Shown: positions 11,140 through 20,734, counted from the first letter of the stretch. The stretch: DNA of 64,000 nt from Arion vulgaris (GCA_020796225.1 CM036764.1:22706733-22770732), one strand, 5' to 3'. Numbers and translations are program-made. The notes: generated by a model not told the origin, from the letters alone.

Positions 11140-12638
11140 TCTCTCTCTCTTTTTCGTTCATTCTTCACGGCCAATTTCATCATTCTTTTTTGTGATGTAT
11201 AATTGGTCCACTGGCAAGAACGGAGTGATCTACGTCGATGGATGTGCGCCCATGGTGACTAGGCCCGCCCGTCCGATTTCAGTCAGCTTTTGATTTACTA
11301 GGGTGAACTTTCCTAGGGTACGATCCTTTCTGCCGACTATGTCGGCCCGGATCTACGCCTTTTCGATCAGCTTTGCCGTATATTTGGGCTTTGTGATCTG
11401 CACCAAGACAGTGAGCTACGATGTTATGACCATTCTGACTGTGAGGTCGTTCCGGATTAGAAACAATTCTCGGGGCTTATAATCTTGTCCTCGGACGGCG
11501 TCTTACTCGTATAAGACACCGTGTAAAGTATCTGCCTTCGCCAATGTTCGGACCCGGACAGCCTGTCAGATCTTTACATTGTCGACCTTACTTTACCGTT
11601 CAGTTTTGAGTTTGATCCGGAGTAGGAGCATTCTCAGCCTTTTCTAGACGGGCGTTGGTACGTGGCAATTTGCAGTTAGCCTCGGAAGACAACGGCCTGT
11701 GGCCAGGCACAGACAATGTAGAGGGTCGTTTCAATCGGCGCTAGCAGCGCAACTGAGGATTTTGCGCTCGCCACAATCACCCGCCCCAGTTCTTCCGGTG
11801 ATGTTAGTTGTGACTTCAATAGTACCTTGCCCTGTTGTTCCAAGGCTGGCAGTTCCGTTAGGCACCACCCACCTCAGTTCTTTCGGGGATGTTAATTGTT
11901 ATCTCAACAATACCTTGCACGGTCTTCCCAGGGAGGGTAGTTTCGTTATGCACTAGAATGCAACTTGTTGTTTTGCGCTCGGCAAACCATGCCCAGTACA
12001 TATATCTGCACCAGGCCGCCAATGCGGAGTCAGCTGCGATCTTTCCTCGTACCGACACGAGGGTAGACTTTTATTCGTTACGGATCTGACATTTATTTTT
12101 GCCAACGAGCTGGCAATGTTTGCCCCTTCCTCAGGGCTTCGAGCTTCGCCCAGCGTGGGCACATGTTTCTTCACTAGATGCGTCTCTCTTCCTTTCATAT
12201 TCACAAGTCTCCCCATCGACAGAGAAACTGGTGATTTGTGGCGGGACCTTTGGCTTATACGTCGAGTCTATGGAGTATATGGTATGGAGTCTCTTGCTCC
12301 GGAGATTACAATTTGCGTTCTTGCCCTGGTGCCTACCTCAGCATGTCCGTTAATTCCCTCTGGGCTGTCCCAGCTTTTTCCTTCGGTCGGGAGAGTCGAG
12401 CATTGATAGTCACTCTGGGAGTTCGCTCGTCTATGTTGCGAGCGGATCCCATCAAGCATGACTACCTTTACATCTCTACTTGCACCAAATTAGCTCTCCT
12501 GATCCCTGCCCCCTTAGCCAGACCAGAACCTGAGTATGTTTCCAGGGTCACCGCGTGGAGGTTGGGGCAGGGTCTTGGTTAGCGCTCCCTCGCTAACCCT
12601 GGCTCATGTTACCACAATGCCCATAAGCCTTTGACCCC
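11140..12638 (-). mobile_element. family C retroelement with 5' HDV-like ribozyme
   Basis: A 10-bp duplication, GAAAGAATTC, at 11130-11139 and 12639-12648 flanks this 1499-bp insert in LINE-L. On the minus strand the element starts at 12638 with GGGGTCA and ends at 11140 with a (GA)n tail. The tail resembles that of family B (AATTGG, GAAGAAYGAACG, then purine repeats). It is more GC-rich than its surroundings. Open frames of 60-117 codons occur on both strands but show no recognised domain. An imperfect duplication of about 100 bp lies near 11780-11950. It is best described as a non-autonomous retroelement. Confidence 0.85.
12501..12638 (-). ncRNA. predicted HDV-like self-cleaving ribozyme, copy 1
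   Basis: Minus strand from 12638. P1 pairs GGGGTCA (12638-12632) with TGACCCT (12550-12544), 7 bp with a G.U pair at the cleavage site. J1/2 carries a hairpin, GGTTAGCG with CGCTAACC. P2 pairs CCCTGCCCC with GGGGCAGGG over 9 bp. A short loop with TCCACG follows, then P1', then GGAAAC as the P1.1 region. GGCTAAG supplies the catalytic cytosine at 12517. P4 (around CAG-GTT-CTG) is weak. The P3 stem is only about 2 bp here. Position at the exact element 5' end matches known LINE ribozymes. Activity is untested. Confidence 0.65.
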
Positions 12639-13240
12639 GAAAGAATTCAAATACTTAGGAAGCATATTCACAGAAGACAGAAAACTGGATAGAGAGATAG
12701 AGGCTAGAGTGCAAAAGCAAATGCTGTAACCTACCAGCTAGCCCCACTGTTAAGGCACCCAAAAATTTCACAGGCAGCTAAGCAACAGATGATAAACAGC
12801 ATTTTATACCTACTTTGTGTTACCAGTGCCAAACATGGACATTGAGCAAAGCGCAGTCACAAAAATAACTACATGTGAAATGCGTTGCCTGTGAAAAGTT
12901 ACCAACAACACAAGAAAAGACAGAATCACTAACATCAGCATAAGAAAGAAAGTTGGCACAAAACCGTGCTTGAATTACATAGAGAAACAAAGAATGAAGT
13001 GGTTTGGCCACTTAATAAGAATGCATCCAAACTCCACAATATACATAGTCTTCTACAACAGAACATCGGGAAAGAAGGCAAGAGAAGACCACGGAAAAGA
13101 TGGTTAGATGGCGTAGCAGAATCCTGGGAAAGAGCAAAGTTAACAATCACACAAGCTACCAGAACAGCGCAAGACAAAAACAGAAAACCACGACACTGAG
13201 CAACAACCCGGTAGCAGTGTGACGACAAAAGAAGAAGAAG
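12639..13240 (+). pseudogene. LINE-L ORF2 C-terminal part
   Basis: After the family C insertion the LINE resumes at GAAAGAATTCAAATACTTAG. Translation fragments give FKYLGSIFTED, then KWFGHLIRMHPN near 12995-13035 and GRPRKRWLDGVA-like residues near 13080-13120, ending before the TGA at about 13198. This is the usual C-terminal organisation of this LINE group. Frameshifts are present: for example a CTGTGA stop where the 58-kb copy reads CTGAGA. Confidence 0.8.
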
Positions 13241-13248
13241 AATATTGA

Positions 13249-13610
13249 CTAACGCAAGACTGAATAGACATTAGTTTAATTTATATCTAATTAAGTAAGA
13301 TGTTATTATCATCAGTGATCATCCCACTCAAGGACACATAGGGAAAAGGCACACAAAATTTCCACTCACTTAAATCTTGTGACTAACTATGTCAGCCGGA
13401 TCTTCATGAGCAGTTTCAGTGTTTTGTTTTTTTCCCTTGTTTTTGTAGCTGTTTGATTTGTGTTATTGTGTGAGATCGCTTGTCCCAAAATTAGCCCACT
13501 GAGTCGACTTTCACAACATGGAAACTGGTTCCATTATTCATACCCCAGAAAACACACGGGTCAAGATTGTATAGAAACATTTACTTATGTGTTCGCTGAA
13601 ATTGACATCT
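13249..13610. other. no recognised feature
   Basis: No family match or conserved frame was seen between the LINE-L copy and the following SINE. Confidence 0.4.
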
Positions 13611-13625
13611 TCATTTTTCATCTTT

Positions 13626-13880
13626 TCTTCAAACTCCATATCGACCACTTGTCAACCACTCTGTGTGATTTGTATGTGATATGAGCCTACGAGCGATTGT
13701 ATGTTGTGCCAGTTATGCGCCTACAAGTCGGCCAGCACATCCGGTTTCTGCGCTGCTTTTTATTTACTAGGGTAGCATCCCAATGGCCTACATCAGGCGC
13801 CTCTTACTACATGCATTGTAGGTTGCAGTGGTACTATTTTTTGCTTCTCTGCGGGCCCCGGCACCAGATGAGCGATTTTT
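13626..13880 (-). mobile_element. SINE family A copy
   Basis: The copy has a near-complete consensus: CTTCAAACTCCATATCGACC at the tail side, GTGCCAGTTATGCGCCTACA, CTTTTTATTTACTAGGGTAG, and the head-side GGGCCCCGGCACC. The flanks CATTTTTCATC and GATTTTTTTCGTC may be a decayed target duplication. It is in minus orientation with the (GAA)n tail eroded to TCTTTTCTTC. Confidence 0.9.
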
Positions 13881-13919
13881 TTCGTCTGAATTGTGTTGTT
13901 TTATTATATCAGTTGTGAA

Positions 13920-14335
13920 CACTTTCTTTAATGCCACTTTAAAAATGTAACTCACTTCATACAGCTATAGTGGTGTACAGATGTGCGCCAATCACACCAC
14001 CAGCGACGTTGTGGTTTTCTACATACATCACTATCTTTCCCCTTTGTACGAAACCTTCTAAAATGTTATTATAGCTAACCTTCTAGAAATAACATAAATA
14101 CTAAATCATTGTGCAATAAAATTATTGTGGCGCAAAACAATTGTGGTCAGTACACAACATCATTCACGGTATATAAAGAGTTAACTATTTAATTTAAATA
14201 GTTTGTGTTGATTTACAATGTTGGTATTGAAATAGGCTTCTGTTTAGCTCTCCGTAGCCTCTTCTATAAACCGATACTACGTGCGTGATTGCTGAGCACG
14301 TGTACTACATGTTCTTGCAGAAAGAAAAATAATTT
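13920..14335. other. no recognised feature
   Basis: AT-rich sequence without a convincing frame or repeat match. Confidence 0.4.
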
Positions 14336-14339
14336 CTGT

Positions 14340-14985
14340 CACCCCTGCACTAGTCAAACTAGAAGATAAAGCACTTCCAAATACAACTACTTTCACATAT
14401 CTTGGAAGTGTTATCAGCAACAAAGGAGGAGCTTAATCTGACATTAAAATCAGACTGAGTAAGGCACAAAGTACATTCTTTACCCTTCAGACGATCTGAA
14501 AATCAGCCCATACAGCGTCAGAACAAAGATTAATATATATACCGCAATTGTGTGTTATCAACTTTATTATATGTATCAGAATGCTGGAAAATGACAGAAC
14601 AATATATGTCTACACTCTTCACCTTCCATACAACTTGTCTGCGATAGATCTTCTTTGTTTAACTACTACCTATAACAAAGAACTGTTTGCGTGGTGTCAA
14701 CAAGAGAATATAAGCACCATCATTCAGAGGAAACATGAATCGGGCATGTGACATTCATGGAGACTAGCTCTGCCGTGAAAACTGCACTAAGATGGACACC
14801 AGATGGTAAACAAAAGCGTGGAAGTATCAAAACGACCTGGAGAAGAACAGTAGAAAAAGAACTGAAAGAAATGAATCATTGCTGGAACACAATACAGAGT
14901 ACAGCCAACAATAGAGAAGAATGTTGTGCATTTGTTGCTGTCCTACCAGGAAAGTGGCGTCACCTGCTGCTATAGAGAGAGAAAT
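14340..14985 (+). pseudogene. LINE-K ORF2 C-terminal fragment
   Basis: Translation near 14345-14480 gives VKLEDKALPNTTTFTYLGSV then ISNKGG, a block typical of the region after the reverse transcriptase motifs in animal LINEs. A second block near 14780-14875 gives ALRWTPDGKQKRG and TTWRRTVEKELKEM. The same second block occurs at 31340-31400. Stops and frameshifts separate them. No tail or target duplication was identified. Confidence 0.7.
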
Positions 14986-14989
14986 GCTG

Positions 14990-15615
14990 ACGACATAGTG
15001 TTATGTTGAACATCAAAATTGAAATTTATAAATGAAAACTTACACTTCAAGCACAATTTATATCTGAAATGCAATCTTCTGCAATCATTTTAATCATCAA
15101 ATTGTTCATTCGTTGATGACAAACAAAAAATATGCTGATCGAAAAATAAAAGGTCAACATGTTGTCTAATTTATAGTAGTGTATGCTGTCTTGTGAGACG
15201 ATGACCTACACCTATCACCAATGCAGGAGATTGTAGCAACCATGTCGCTAATAGAAGGGTATGTTACTAACAAACCATAGAAACACTGTCATGACGGTGA
15301 CCTTATCGTAAGACAAAGTGGTTGCACTTGCAGTTTCTGACATTGAAAACACTAATATTTTGTTTGTCAGTTGTCTCGCTTACTTGTAGTATGTTATTAG
15401 TTAGTCTTTCCTCTTGGGCCTGTGGCGCATGAGGCAGAGTCAAGCTCATGTCTCCGTTCGTTGCTATTTGTTTTAAGTCTTTGATGTTACTAGGCCCATC
15501 GTTGAGCCTTCTCTGGTGATGGTTCTGCAGAGTCTCTTGGTCTTCCTGTTTTCTTTCCTGGTTTGTAGTATGTAGATAGATATAAAAGAACATATTTTCA
15601 ACAATAGAGTCCTGA
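14990..15615. other. no recognised feature
   Basis: A 96-codon minus-strand frame at 15303-15593 is open, but no domain was recognised. Its lysine/arginine-rich start (QERKQEDQ) vaguely recalls LINE C-terminal regions, which is not enough for a call. Confidence 0.35.
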
Positions 15616-15631
15616 ATTTAAAAATAAATAA

Positions 15632-15878
15632 TCGCTTGAGTGGTTAGCAAATTTGGGGTGTAAAGAATAGAACCACTGTTACCTGCCACGCATGTCGTAA
15701 GAGGTAACTAAGGAGGTTTGGCTGAAATCGGATGCATGTGTCCTAAACATGTAGAAGTATATGCGTTTAGGGCCTACCAAACCAATGTGCAACATATACA
15801 CGTTCTTGGTAAAGATAAAAAATATCACAAAGAGTGATTAAACTTGGTCGTAAAGAACGAACGCAAAGAAGAAAGAAG
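15632..15878 (+). mobile_element. SINE family B copy with target duplication
   Basis: AAAATAAATAA occurs at 15621-15631 and 15879-15889, an 11-bp duplication. Between them lies family B: a head with TCGCTTGAGTGGTT resembling tRNA box A, AAATTTGGGGTGTAAAGAAT, the GTCG-N7-CGAC hairpin family region, CCTACCAAACCAATGTGCAA, and a tail AACGAACGCAAAGAAGAAAG. The GGGGCCC of the head is deleted in this copy. Confidence 0.9.
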
Positions 15879-15892
15879 AAAATAAATAAACT

Positions 15893-16403
15893 TCAGTCTT
15901 CTTCTTCTTTGAACGCTCCATATCGACGACTTGTTAACCACTCTGTGTGATTTGTATGTGATCTGAGCCTAAGGGCATTGTACGTTGTGCCAGTTATGCA
16001 CCTACAAGTAGACCATATTTACTAGGGTAACTTCCCTAAGTCATACATCTGTCGCCTCTAATGACATGCCTTGTAGGTCGCAGTGGTACTCTTCTTCTTC
16101 TTCTTCTTTGCGTTCGTTCTTTACAACCAATTTGAATCATTCTTTGTGATATGATTTGATCTTTGCCAAATACGTGTATACGTTGCACATTGGTTTGGTA
16201 GGCCCCTAAACACATAGACTTCTACACGTTTAGGACATGTGCATCCGATTTAAGCCAAACTCCTTAGTCGCCTCTTACGACATGTGTGGCAGGTAACATT
16301 GGTTCTATTCTTTACACCCCAAATTTGGGCCCCGGTAACCACTCGGGCGACAGTGGTACTATTCTTTGCTTCCCTTTCGGGCCCCGACATTACATGGGCG
16401 TAA
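15893..16403 (-). mobile_element. SINE family A copy, split by family B
   Basis: The tail side starts at 15896 with TCTTCTTCTTCTTTGAACGC and runs to 16090. The head resumes at 16361 and ends near 16402 with GGGCCCCGACATTACATGGG. An internal deletion removes part of the usual CCAGCACATCCGATTTCTGC block near 16010. The flanks AAACTTCA and AAACATCA may be its own decayed target duplication. The inserted family B element postdates it. Confidence 0.85.
16091..16350 (-). mobile_element. SINE family B nested in family A
   Basis: CAGTGGTACT at 16081-16090 is repeated at 16351-16360, a perfect 10-bp duplication of the family A target. The insert is a full-length family B in minus orientation: (CTT)n tail complement at 16091, head complement GGGCCCCGGTAACCACTCGG at the other end. 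This sets the order of insertion, A before B. Confidence 0.93.
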
Positions 16404-16477
16404 ACATCAACGAGTATTATTCCATAATTTTGTCAATTTCACAAAGTTCTTTGATCATGTATATTGCATAAATGTAT

Positions 16478-16736
16478 TGCCCGTGTGTTGCCAGGGATCG
16501 CAAGGAGCAAAGAATAATAACACTGTGACCTACAAGGCATGTCGTAAGAGGCGACTAAGGTAGGGGCATAGGAAGCTACCTAGTAAATAAAAAGCATCTC
16601 AAAAAGCGGATGTGCTGGCCCACTTGTAGACATATAACTGGCACAACATACAATAGCTCTTAGGCTTGGATTACATACAAATCACAAAGAGTGGCTATCA
16701 AGTGGTCGATATGGAGCGTTGGAAGAAAAAGAAGAA
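16478..16736 (+). mobile_element. SINE family A, full length with target duplication
   Basis: GCATAAATGTAT at 16466-16477 and 16737-16748 forms a perfect 12-bp duplication. The element starts TGCCCGTGTGTTGCCAGG and ends in (GAA)n, and defines family A at about 259 bp. Its internal GTCGTAAGAGGCGAC hairpin is intact. Small frames across it are not genes. Confidence 0.93.
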
Positions 16737-16744
16737 GCATAAAT

Positions 16745-17065
16745 GTATATAGCAAGTTATCTGACAAGTGCGCCGATAGCGAAGTCAATAACACGCTTCG
16801 CTAGTAACCACATGCCTTGCTAATTCCGGGGTTCGAAGCAAACAAATGAAATTTGGTGTGCATACGGTGCGCGGTTGGACTACAGGTTTACTGATCCTTT
16901 ATTTGGGAATGTAATTACGAGTACCTCAGGAGTCGGAGTAAGGTTCGCCTTAGTGGCTAAGGACACTGCTGACAAGGACAGATAGCATTCACGCAAAAAC
17001 CAGCAAGAGACGCTGTATTGGGCGCACTGACTACGCCTGAATTCATAACAGAGAAACGAAGAGAG
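16745..17065 (+). mobile_element. SINE family F copy
   Basis: The head contains a diverged tRNA-like region with a box-B-like GGGGTTCGAAGC near 16829. The family F body follows with CTGATCCTTTATTTGGGAAT, GAGTCGGAGTAAGGTTCGCC and ATTCACGCAAAAACCAGC, ending near CCTGAATTCATAACAGAG. The same order occurs at 38455-38690 and, reversed, at 5765-6170. Confidence 0.75.
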
Positions 17066-17099
17066 AGAAAAATGTAATCAGATAGTCATTCACCTAGAA

Positions 17100-17480
17100 C
17101 ATAGATTCCCAAACTGTTTCGGCCCACGCCCACTGTGCACAACATAAATTTTGTACCGCCCTCCACATTATAACAGTTTGCCAACGCCCCCCTTCCACAT
17201 ATATACATGCTTTATTTTTTCTTTGACATAGAAAATTGATATGTATTTCTGTCATACATGGTCAATTTTCAAATGATTATATTCATGAAATAGAATATTG
17301 AAGAAAAATGTATCGTGTAAGACGGAATAAGGGAATATATATGCAGAATTCAAATTTTTAATGATTATTCAATCGCAATATCTCGAAAAAATGCCCCCTA
17401 AATGCTTCTGAACCCACCATCGCCCCGTGGAAGCTTCAGCGCCCACCGGAGGACGGTACCGCCCACGTTGGGAAAAGCTG
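17100..17480. mobile_element. hAT-type MITE, non-autonomous
   Basis: ACCTAGAA at 17092-17099 and 17481-17488 is a perfect 8-bp target duplication. The termini are imperfect inverted repeats: CATAGATTCCCAAACTG on the left against the complement of CGTTGGGAAAAGCTG on the right, with GCCCACGCCC-like sequence inward of each. The 381-bp interior has no transposase frame. The duplication size and TTCCCAA-type ends match hAT-derived MITEs. Confidence 0.8.
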
Positions 17481-17550
17481 ACCTAGAAGATATTATAGAA
17501 GTATTATATAAGGATGTCAGTAGTACCGTGATTACAACATTAATGAATCC

Positions 17551-17652
17551 TTCCCTACCCTAGTAAATAAAAAGCGTCGCAGAAATCGGTTGTTCTGGCC
17601 ATACTTGTAGGCGCATAACTGGACGACGTACAATTGCTCTTTGGGTCATAAA
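17551..17652 (+). mobile_element. SINE family A fragment
   Basis: Only the middle of family A remains: CCCTAGTAAATAAAAAGCGT, CGCAGAAATCGG, CTTGTAGGCGCATAACTGG and CAATTGCTCTTTGGGTC. Head and tail are both missing. Confidence 0.85.
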
Positions 17653-17679
17653 TATCAGAAGAGGGTTTAACAATTGGTT

Positions 17680-17795
17680 CTATTTCATGAATTCAAGTAG
17701 TCAGGATGCCTGTATGACGCTTCTGACTTATTTTGCGTGAAGGCTTACTTTCCTTATTATCAGTGTTCCCTGCCATACAAGCCTGTGTTCTCCGT
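17680..17795 (-). mobile_element. SINE family F fragment
   Basis: TTCATGAATTCAAGTAGTCA followed by ATTTTGCGTGAAGGC matches the 3' portion of family F in reverse, compared with 5915-5935. The remainder is absent. Confidence 0.5.
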
Positions 17796-17796
17796 C

Positions 17797-18460
17797 TTCA
17801 GAGGTTACCAAGTGGTTGCCTCTCTTGTTCCTCTGTTCTTTCTAAAGCCTAACAGTTCTTCTCCTGCCTCTATGTCTATCTTGTTTTTAATTCTTTCATG
17901 TATGATCTTGAGTAGTATTTTTGTTATGTGGTTCATCAGGCTAATTGTCTTATAGTCTGTGCACTTCTGTGCTTTGGGCATTTTGGGTAGTGGTATTTTT
18001 TTTTTTTCCCGATCCAGAAGCACTTGAGCTTTTCAGCTCTTCGGCTCGGTGCCATGGACATCGTAACCCCTCGGTTCGGTACCACGAACACCGTAAATCT
18101 GGGAATCTGTGGCTTTTTCTGCCATCCCGCGGAATTGAACCCACACACACAGAGGGATAGTCACCCGTAGTCCAACGCGCTACGAACACGCTGGGCAGAC
18201 GGGCGGGTAGTGGTATAAATACTGATGTCTTCAAGTCTCTTGGTATATATCCTGTGTTTATATATATATATATCATTGCACAAATCTGTAATAGTTGCAA
18301 TACCAAAATCTTCTAAGGAGGTTATCATTTCCACAATTATATTGTCTAATCCTGCAGCCTTTTCTCGTTTCATTGTTTCAATTGCTCTTTCAACTTCTGA
18401 TTTTAATATTCTTGGACCGTCATTACTCTGTATACTTAGTTTACTGCTTCTTTAATCATC
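17797..18460 (-). pseudogene. LINE-K reverse transcriptase, interrupted by a SINE
   Basis: Minus-strand blocks, from high to low coordinate, are AAGLDNIIVEMI, TDLCNDIY, YIPRDLKTSVFIPLP, then after the SINE PKAQKCTDYKTISLMNHITK, RIKNKID and LLGFRKNRGTREA. These correspond to the fingers and early palm of a LINE reverse transcriptase. The catalytic motifs A to C are not present. The copy is truncated at both ends and inactive. Confidence 0.8.
17997..18204 (-). mobile_element. SINE family I with 12-bp target duplication
   Basis: GGGTAGTGGTAT at 17985-17996 and 18205-18216 is a perfect duplication of the LINE-K target. On the minus strand the element starts GCCCGTCTGCCCAGCGTG, has a tRNA-like head (GTTCGTAGCGCGTTGGACTA and box-B-like GGGTTCAATTCCG), and ends in a run of A. 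It is 208 bp including tail. Compared with it, the 3138-3345 copy is older and more diverged. Confidence 0.92.
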
Positions 18461-18464
18461 AAAT

Positions 18465-18730
18465 AGAACCGCTAGTAACAACTGTTATAACAAGGAGAAG
18501 TTGGAGATATGTTGGACACGCCGTGAGTAGAAATGATCAATGAATATCAACGCAGGCATTGAAGTGGGATGCAGAGGGTTCAAGAAAGAGAGAACAACAT
18601 AAGGATAACCTGAAATGAATTTTGCTGAGAGAGGCAAGAAATATCGGTCTCGGTTCTATGAAGGAGATTTCGCGAGCTGCCCAGGAAAGAGCAGTATGGA
18701 GAAATTACTTACAGGCGCGCCCTATGTAAC
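18465..18730 (+). pseudogene. LINE C-terminal fragment
   Basis: Translation near 18495-18540 reads RRSWRYVGHAVSRNDQ then a stop. ALKWDAEGSRKR follows near 18558-18595. These match the W-x-x-x-G-H and A-L-x-W-x-x-x-G-x-R-K-R blocks that end many animal LINE ORF2 proteins. It is in opposite orientation to the adjacent reverse transcriptase fragment, so it is a separate insertion. Confidence 0.6.
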
Positions 18731-18859
18731 TTATAACGGTACGAGATTAATTATTATTATTATATATAGCACTAGAAGCTAGATAAAGAAAGTAGGTCAA
18801 GACTAGAAATGCTTGTAGCTACAATATCAAGTCTAATGATTTGAAAAAGTAGCATCAGA

Positions 18860-19295
18860 TTCTGATGAGGATCTTCTTCTCTTCCTCCATTTACTTCTTT
18901 ATAGAAGTGTTTGGTGGTGGGGGTGTAGTGATCTTGTGTGTGCTTCTTCTAAAGCACTTCTTAATCGTTATTCATTTTCTTACGGCTGTTATTGATGCCA
19001 CCATCCACCTTTTACGTGGTCTTCCTCTTGCTCTGTATTCGCTATACTTTTTCACTGTGGCTCTCTGGGGTGACGATACCAGGACATTCTTGTCAGGTGT
19101 CCAAACCATTTTCTCCGTTGTTCTTTTATGAATTGCATGACTGATTTCACATCCAGTCTCCTTCTGATTTCTTCATTTCTAATTGTGTCTTCTTATTGTC
19201 ACACCTGCAGCTCTTCTAAGATACCTCATATCCGTTATTATGATTTTCTACTCATTAGCTGCGGTTATTGTCCATGTTTGGCACTGGTAACATAA
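18860..19295 (-). pseudogene. LINE ORF2 C-terminal fragment
   Basis: Minus-strand translation gives YQCQTWTI (near 19280-19257) and DMRYLRRAAGVT (near 19232-19197). Broken basic segments follow, including EYRARGRPRK-like residues near 19045-19000. The order Q-T-W-T, M-R-x-L-R-R and a basic glycine-rich block is typical of LINE C-termini. Frameshifts and stops are frequent. Confidence 0.6.
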
Positions 19296-19301
19296 TAGAG
19301 G

Positions 19302-19535
19302 AGCGTCTAGCCGAATGCATTAGACCGCAGCTCCCATGTGGAGACCGTGTTCAATACATGGTAAGGCCACATATTTTTTTTCTGTTGTGGGCATAAAATA
19401 AATCCTAACCTGAACAGCTGTGCGGCGACTGCAGTAGACATGTGGCCATTAAATTCCTAAGGCACACGTTCCACCTGTCCTACATCGCCCTAAATAGCGG
19501 TGCGACAGACAGTAACTACAATTTTTGTAATACAC
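19302..19535 (+). mobile_element. tRNA-headed SINE family G
   Basis: The head carries CGTCTAGCCGAATGCATTAG (box A-like) and GTGTTCAATACATGGTAAGG (box B-like). The body includes ATAAAATAAATCCTAACCTG, TGCGGCGACTGCAGTAG and CATTAAATTCC, ending at GACAGTAAC-ACA. A second copy with a better box B lies at 45262-45498. The homology covers the full length, which supports a SINE family. Confidence 0.8.
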
Positions 19536-19539
19536 TTAA

Positions 19540-20080
19540 AAGTAACCAGTACTGAATATCAATACAGGTATATGACATTATAAGGAATATTGATAAAGTA
19601 TCGATTTGAAGCTACGAAACAACTATCTGCAGTGCAACGAGTATTGGACATGTTGCAAGTACTCGAGAATTAACAACTACTATTCGAAATGTACTAATTC
19701 GCAAAAAGTAATCGGATTGATGGGGCAGAGATAAACTTGATAAGTGAACAACAAAAGGTAGGAACCATCAGGACAAGCAAAAAATAATTTCATGAAATTT
19801 CTTGCAGCCAACATTCTATGGGGACTATGGGTGGGGGAAGAGGAAGGACATAAGCTGGTTACTTAGTGATAAAGTAGCGATACTATCAGGCAGGTGACAT
19901 TCGGTACTTTCGGATCCGAACAAAAATAAGTGTTCAAGTAACGAATAGTTATTAGTTACTATTCCCACAACCCTTATGAGTGGGTCAAGAGAATAAGGAT
20001 TTGTATGAACCTCATGGGAAGTAACAGAGCCAACGGGTATGATGAGTAAATAGACAGAGAACAATTATTAGAACAATAAG
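19540..20080. other. no recognised feature
   Basis: No repeat family or plausible exon was seen. A minus frame at 19825-20064 is open but unsupported. Confidence 0.4.
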
Positions 20081-20089
20081 AAAAATAAA

Positions 20090-20195
20090 TAATGACCAAA
20101 CACAGGATTCGAACCACAATCTTTTTTTCTGACGGCACCATACAGACGAGGGTTTCTAAGAATACAACCACTAGCTCTCCACACAAAAATATCGC
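20090..20195 (-). mobile_element. tRNA-like SINE head, unclassified
   Basis: The minus strand contains GAGAGCTAGTGGTTGTATTC (box A-like) near 20182 and, about 60 bp on, GGTTCGAATCCTGTG (box B-like) near 20118-20104. The spacing fits a tRNA-derived promoter. A functional tRNA is unlikely because the stems do not close and A-rich sequence lies in the variable region. Confidence 0.45.
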
Positions 20196-20734
20196 GTCAC
20201 AAAGTCGATGAGTTGGCCAGGACTCGTATTGAAGTCTTACAAAGTGTTCCAAGCTCCGGGCGGAGAATTCAAGATAACATTAATATTAGTTAGTGGTTCT
20301 AACTTACGTCATTGCACTCCGGGCAGACCCATAGGTGCTCAGTCTCCCTCAACAGATATCGAAGAGTATGCATACTGATAGTTTCAGTGGCTCGCTGATT
20401 AAACAGTATTTTTTTCCTGCCTTTATTATTTATCAGATTCACCTTTTCTGAAGAAGGACTTTTGCTTTGTATTCACTGTATCGAAGTAACATTGCTCTTT
20501 AAGGCGTACTATCTGTTGGTAATCTGCTTATGTGGCAGAACCATTTAATATTTTGCTTCGTTAAATACAAAGTCAAATCCATTGCTTATTATGTAATGGT
20601 AGTGCGTATCTATTTGTAAGAAAAGTAATATAGAACGAGATTACTTCACTAATCCTACCATCTTTAATAGTGAATATCCTGTGAATTCTGAACTAAAAAG
20701 ACATAGAGTCAGTGATCTTAAATCCAGATTAACG

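Larger units (their letters stand above)
10531..13240 (+). mobile_element. LINE-L, 5'-truncated copy split by a family C element
   Basis: The copy is bounded by AATATTGA at 10523-10530 and 13241-13248, a likely target-site duplication (flanks AATATTGAGCT and AATATTGACT). It ends in an A-rich (GAA)n tail at about 13228-13240. A family C element at 11140-12638 interrupts it, leaving about 1.2 kb of LINE. The retained part encodes the reverse transcriptase palm and the C-terminal region. Its 3' half matches 58293-59012 closely. Multiple stops make it non-functional. Confidence 0.85.

Noticed and set aside
11699..12582. Overlapping plus-strand frames of 84-114 codons as host genes
   Set aside because: They lie inside the family C element in a GC-richer context, overlap one another and the minus strand, and show no recognised domain.
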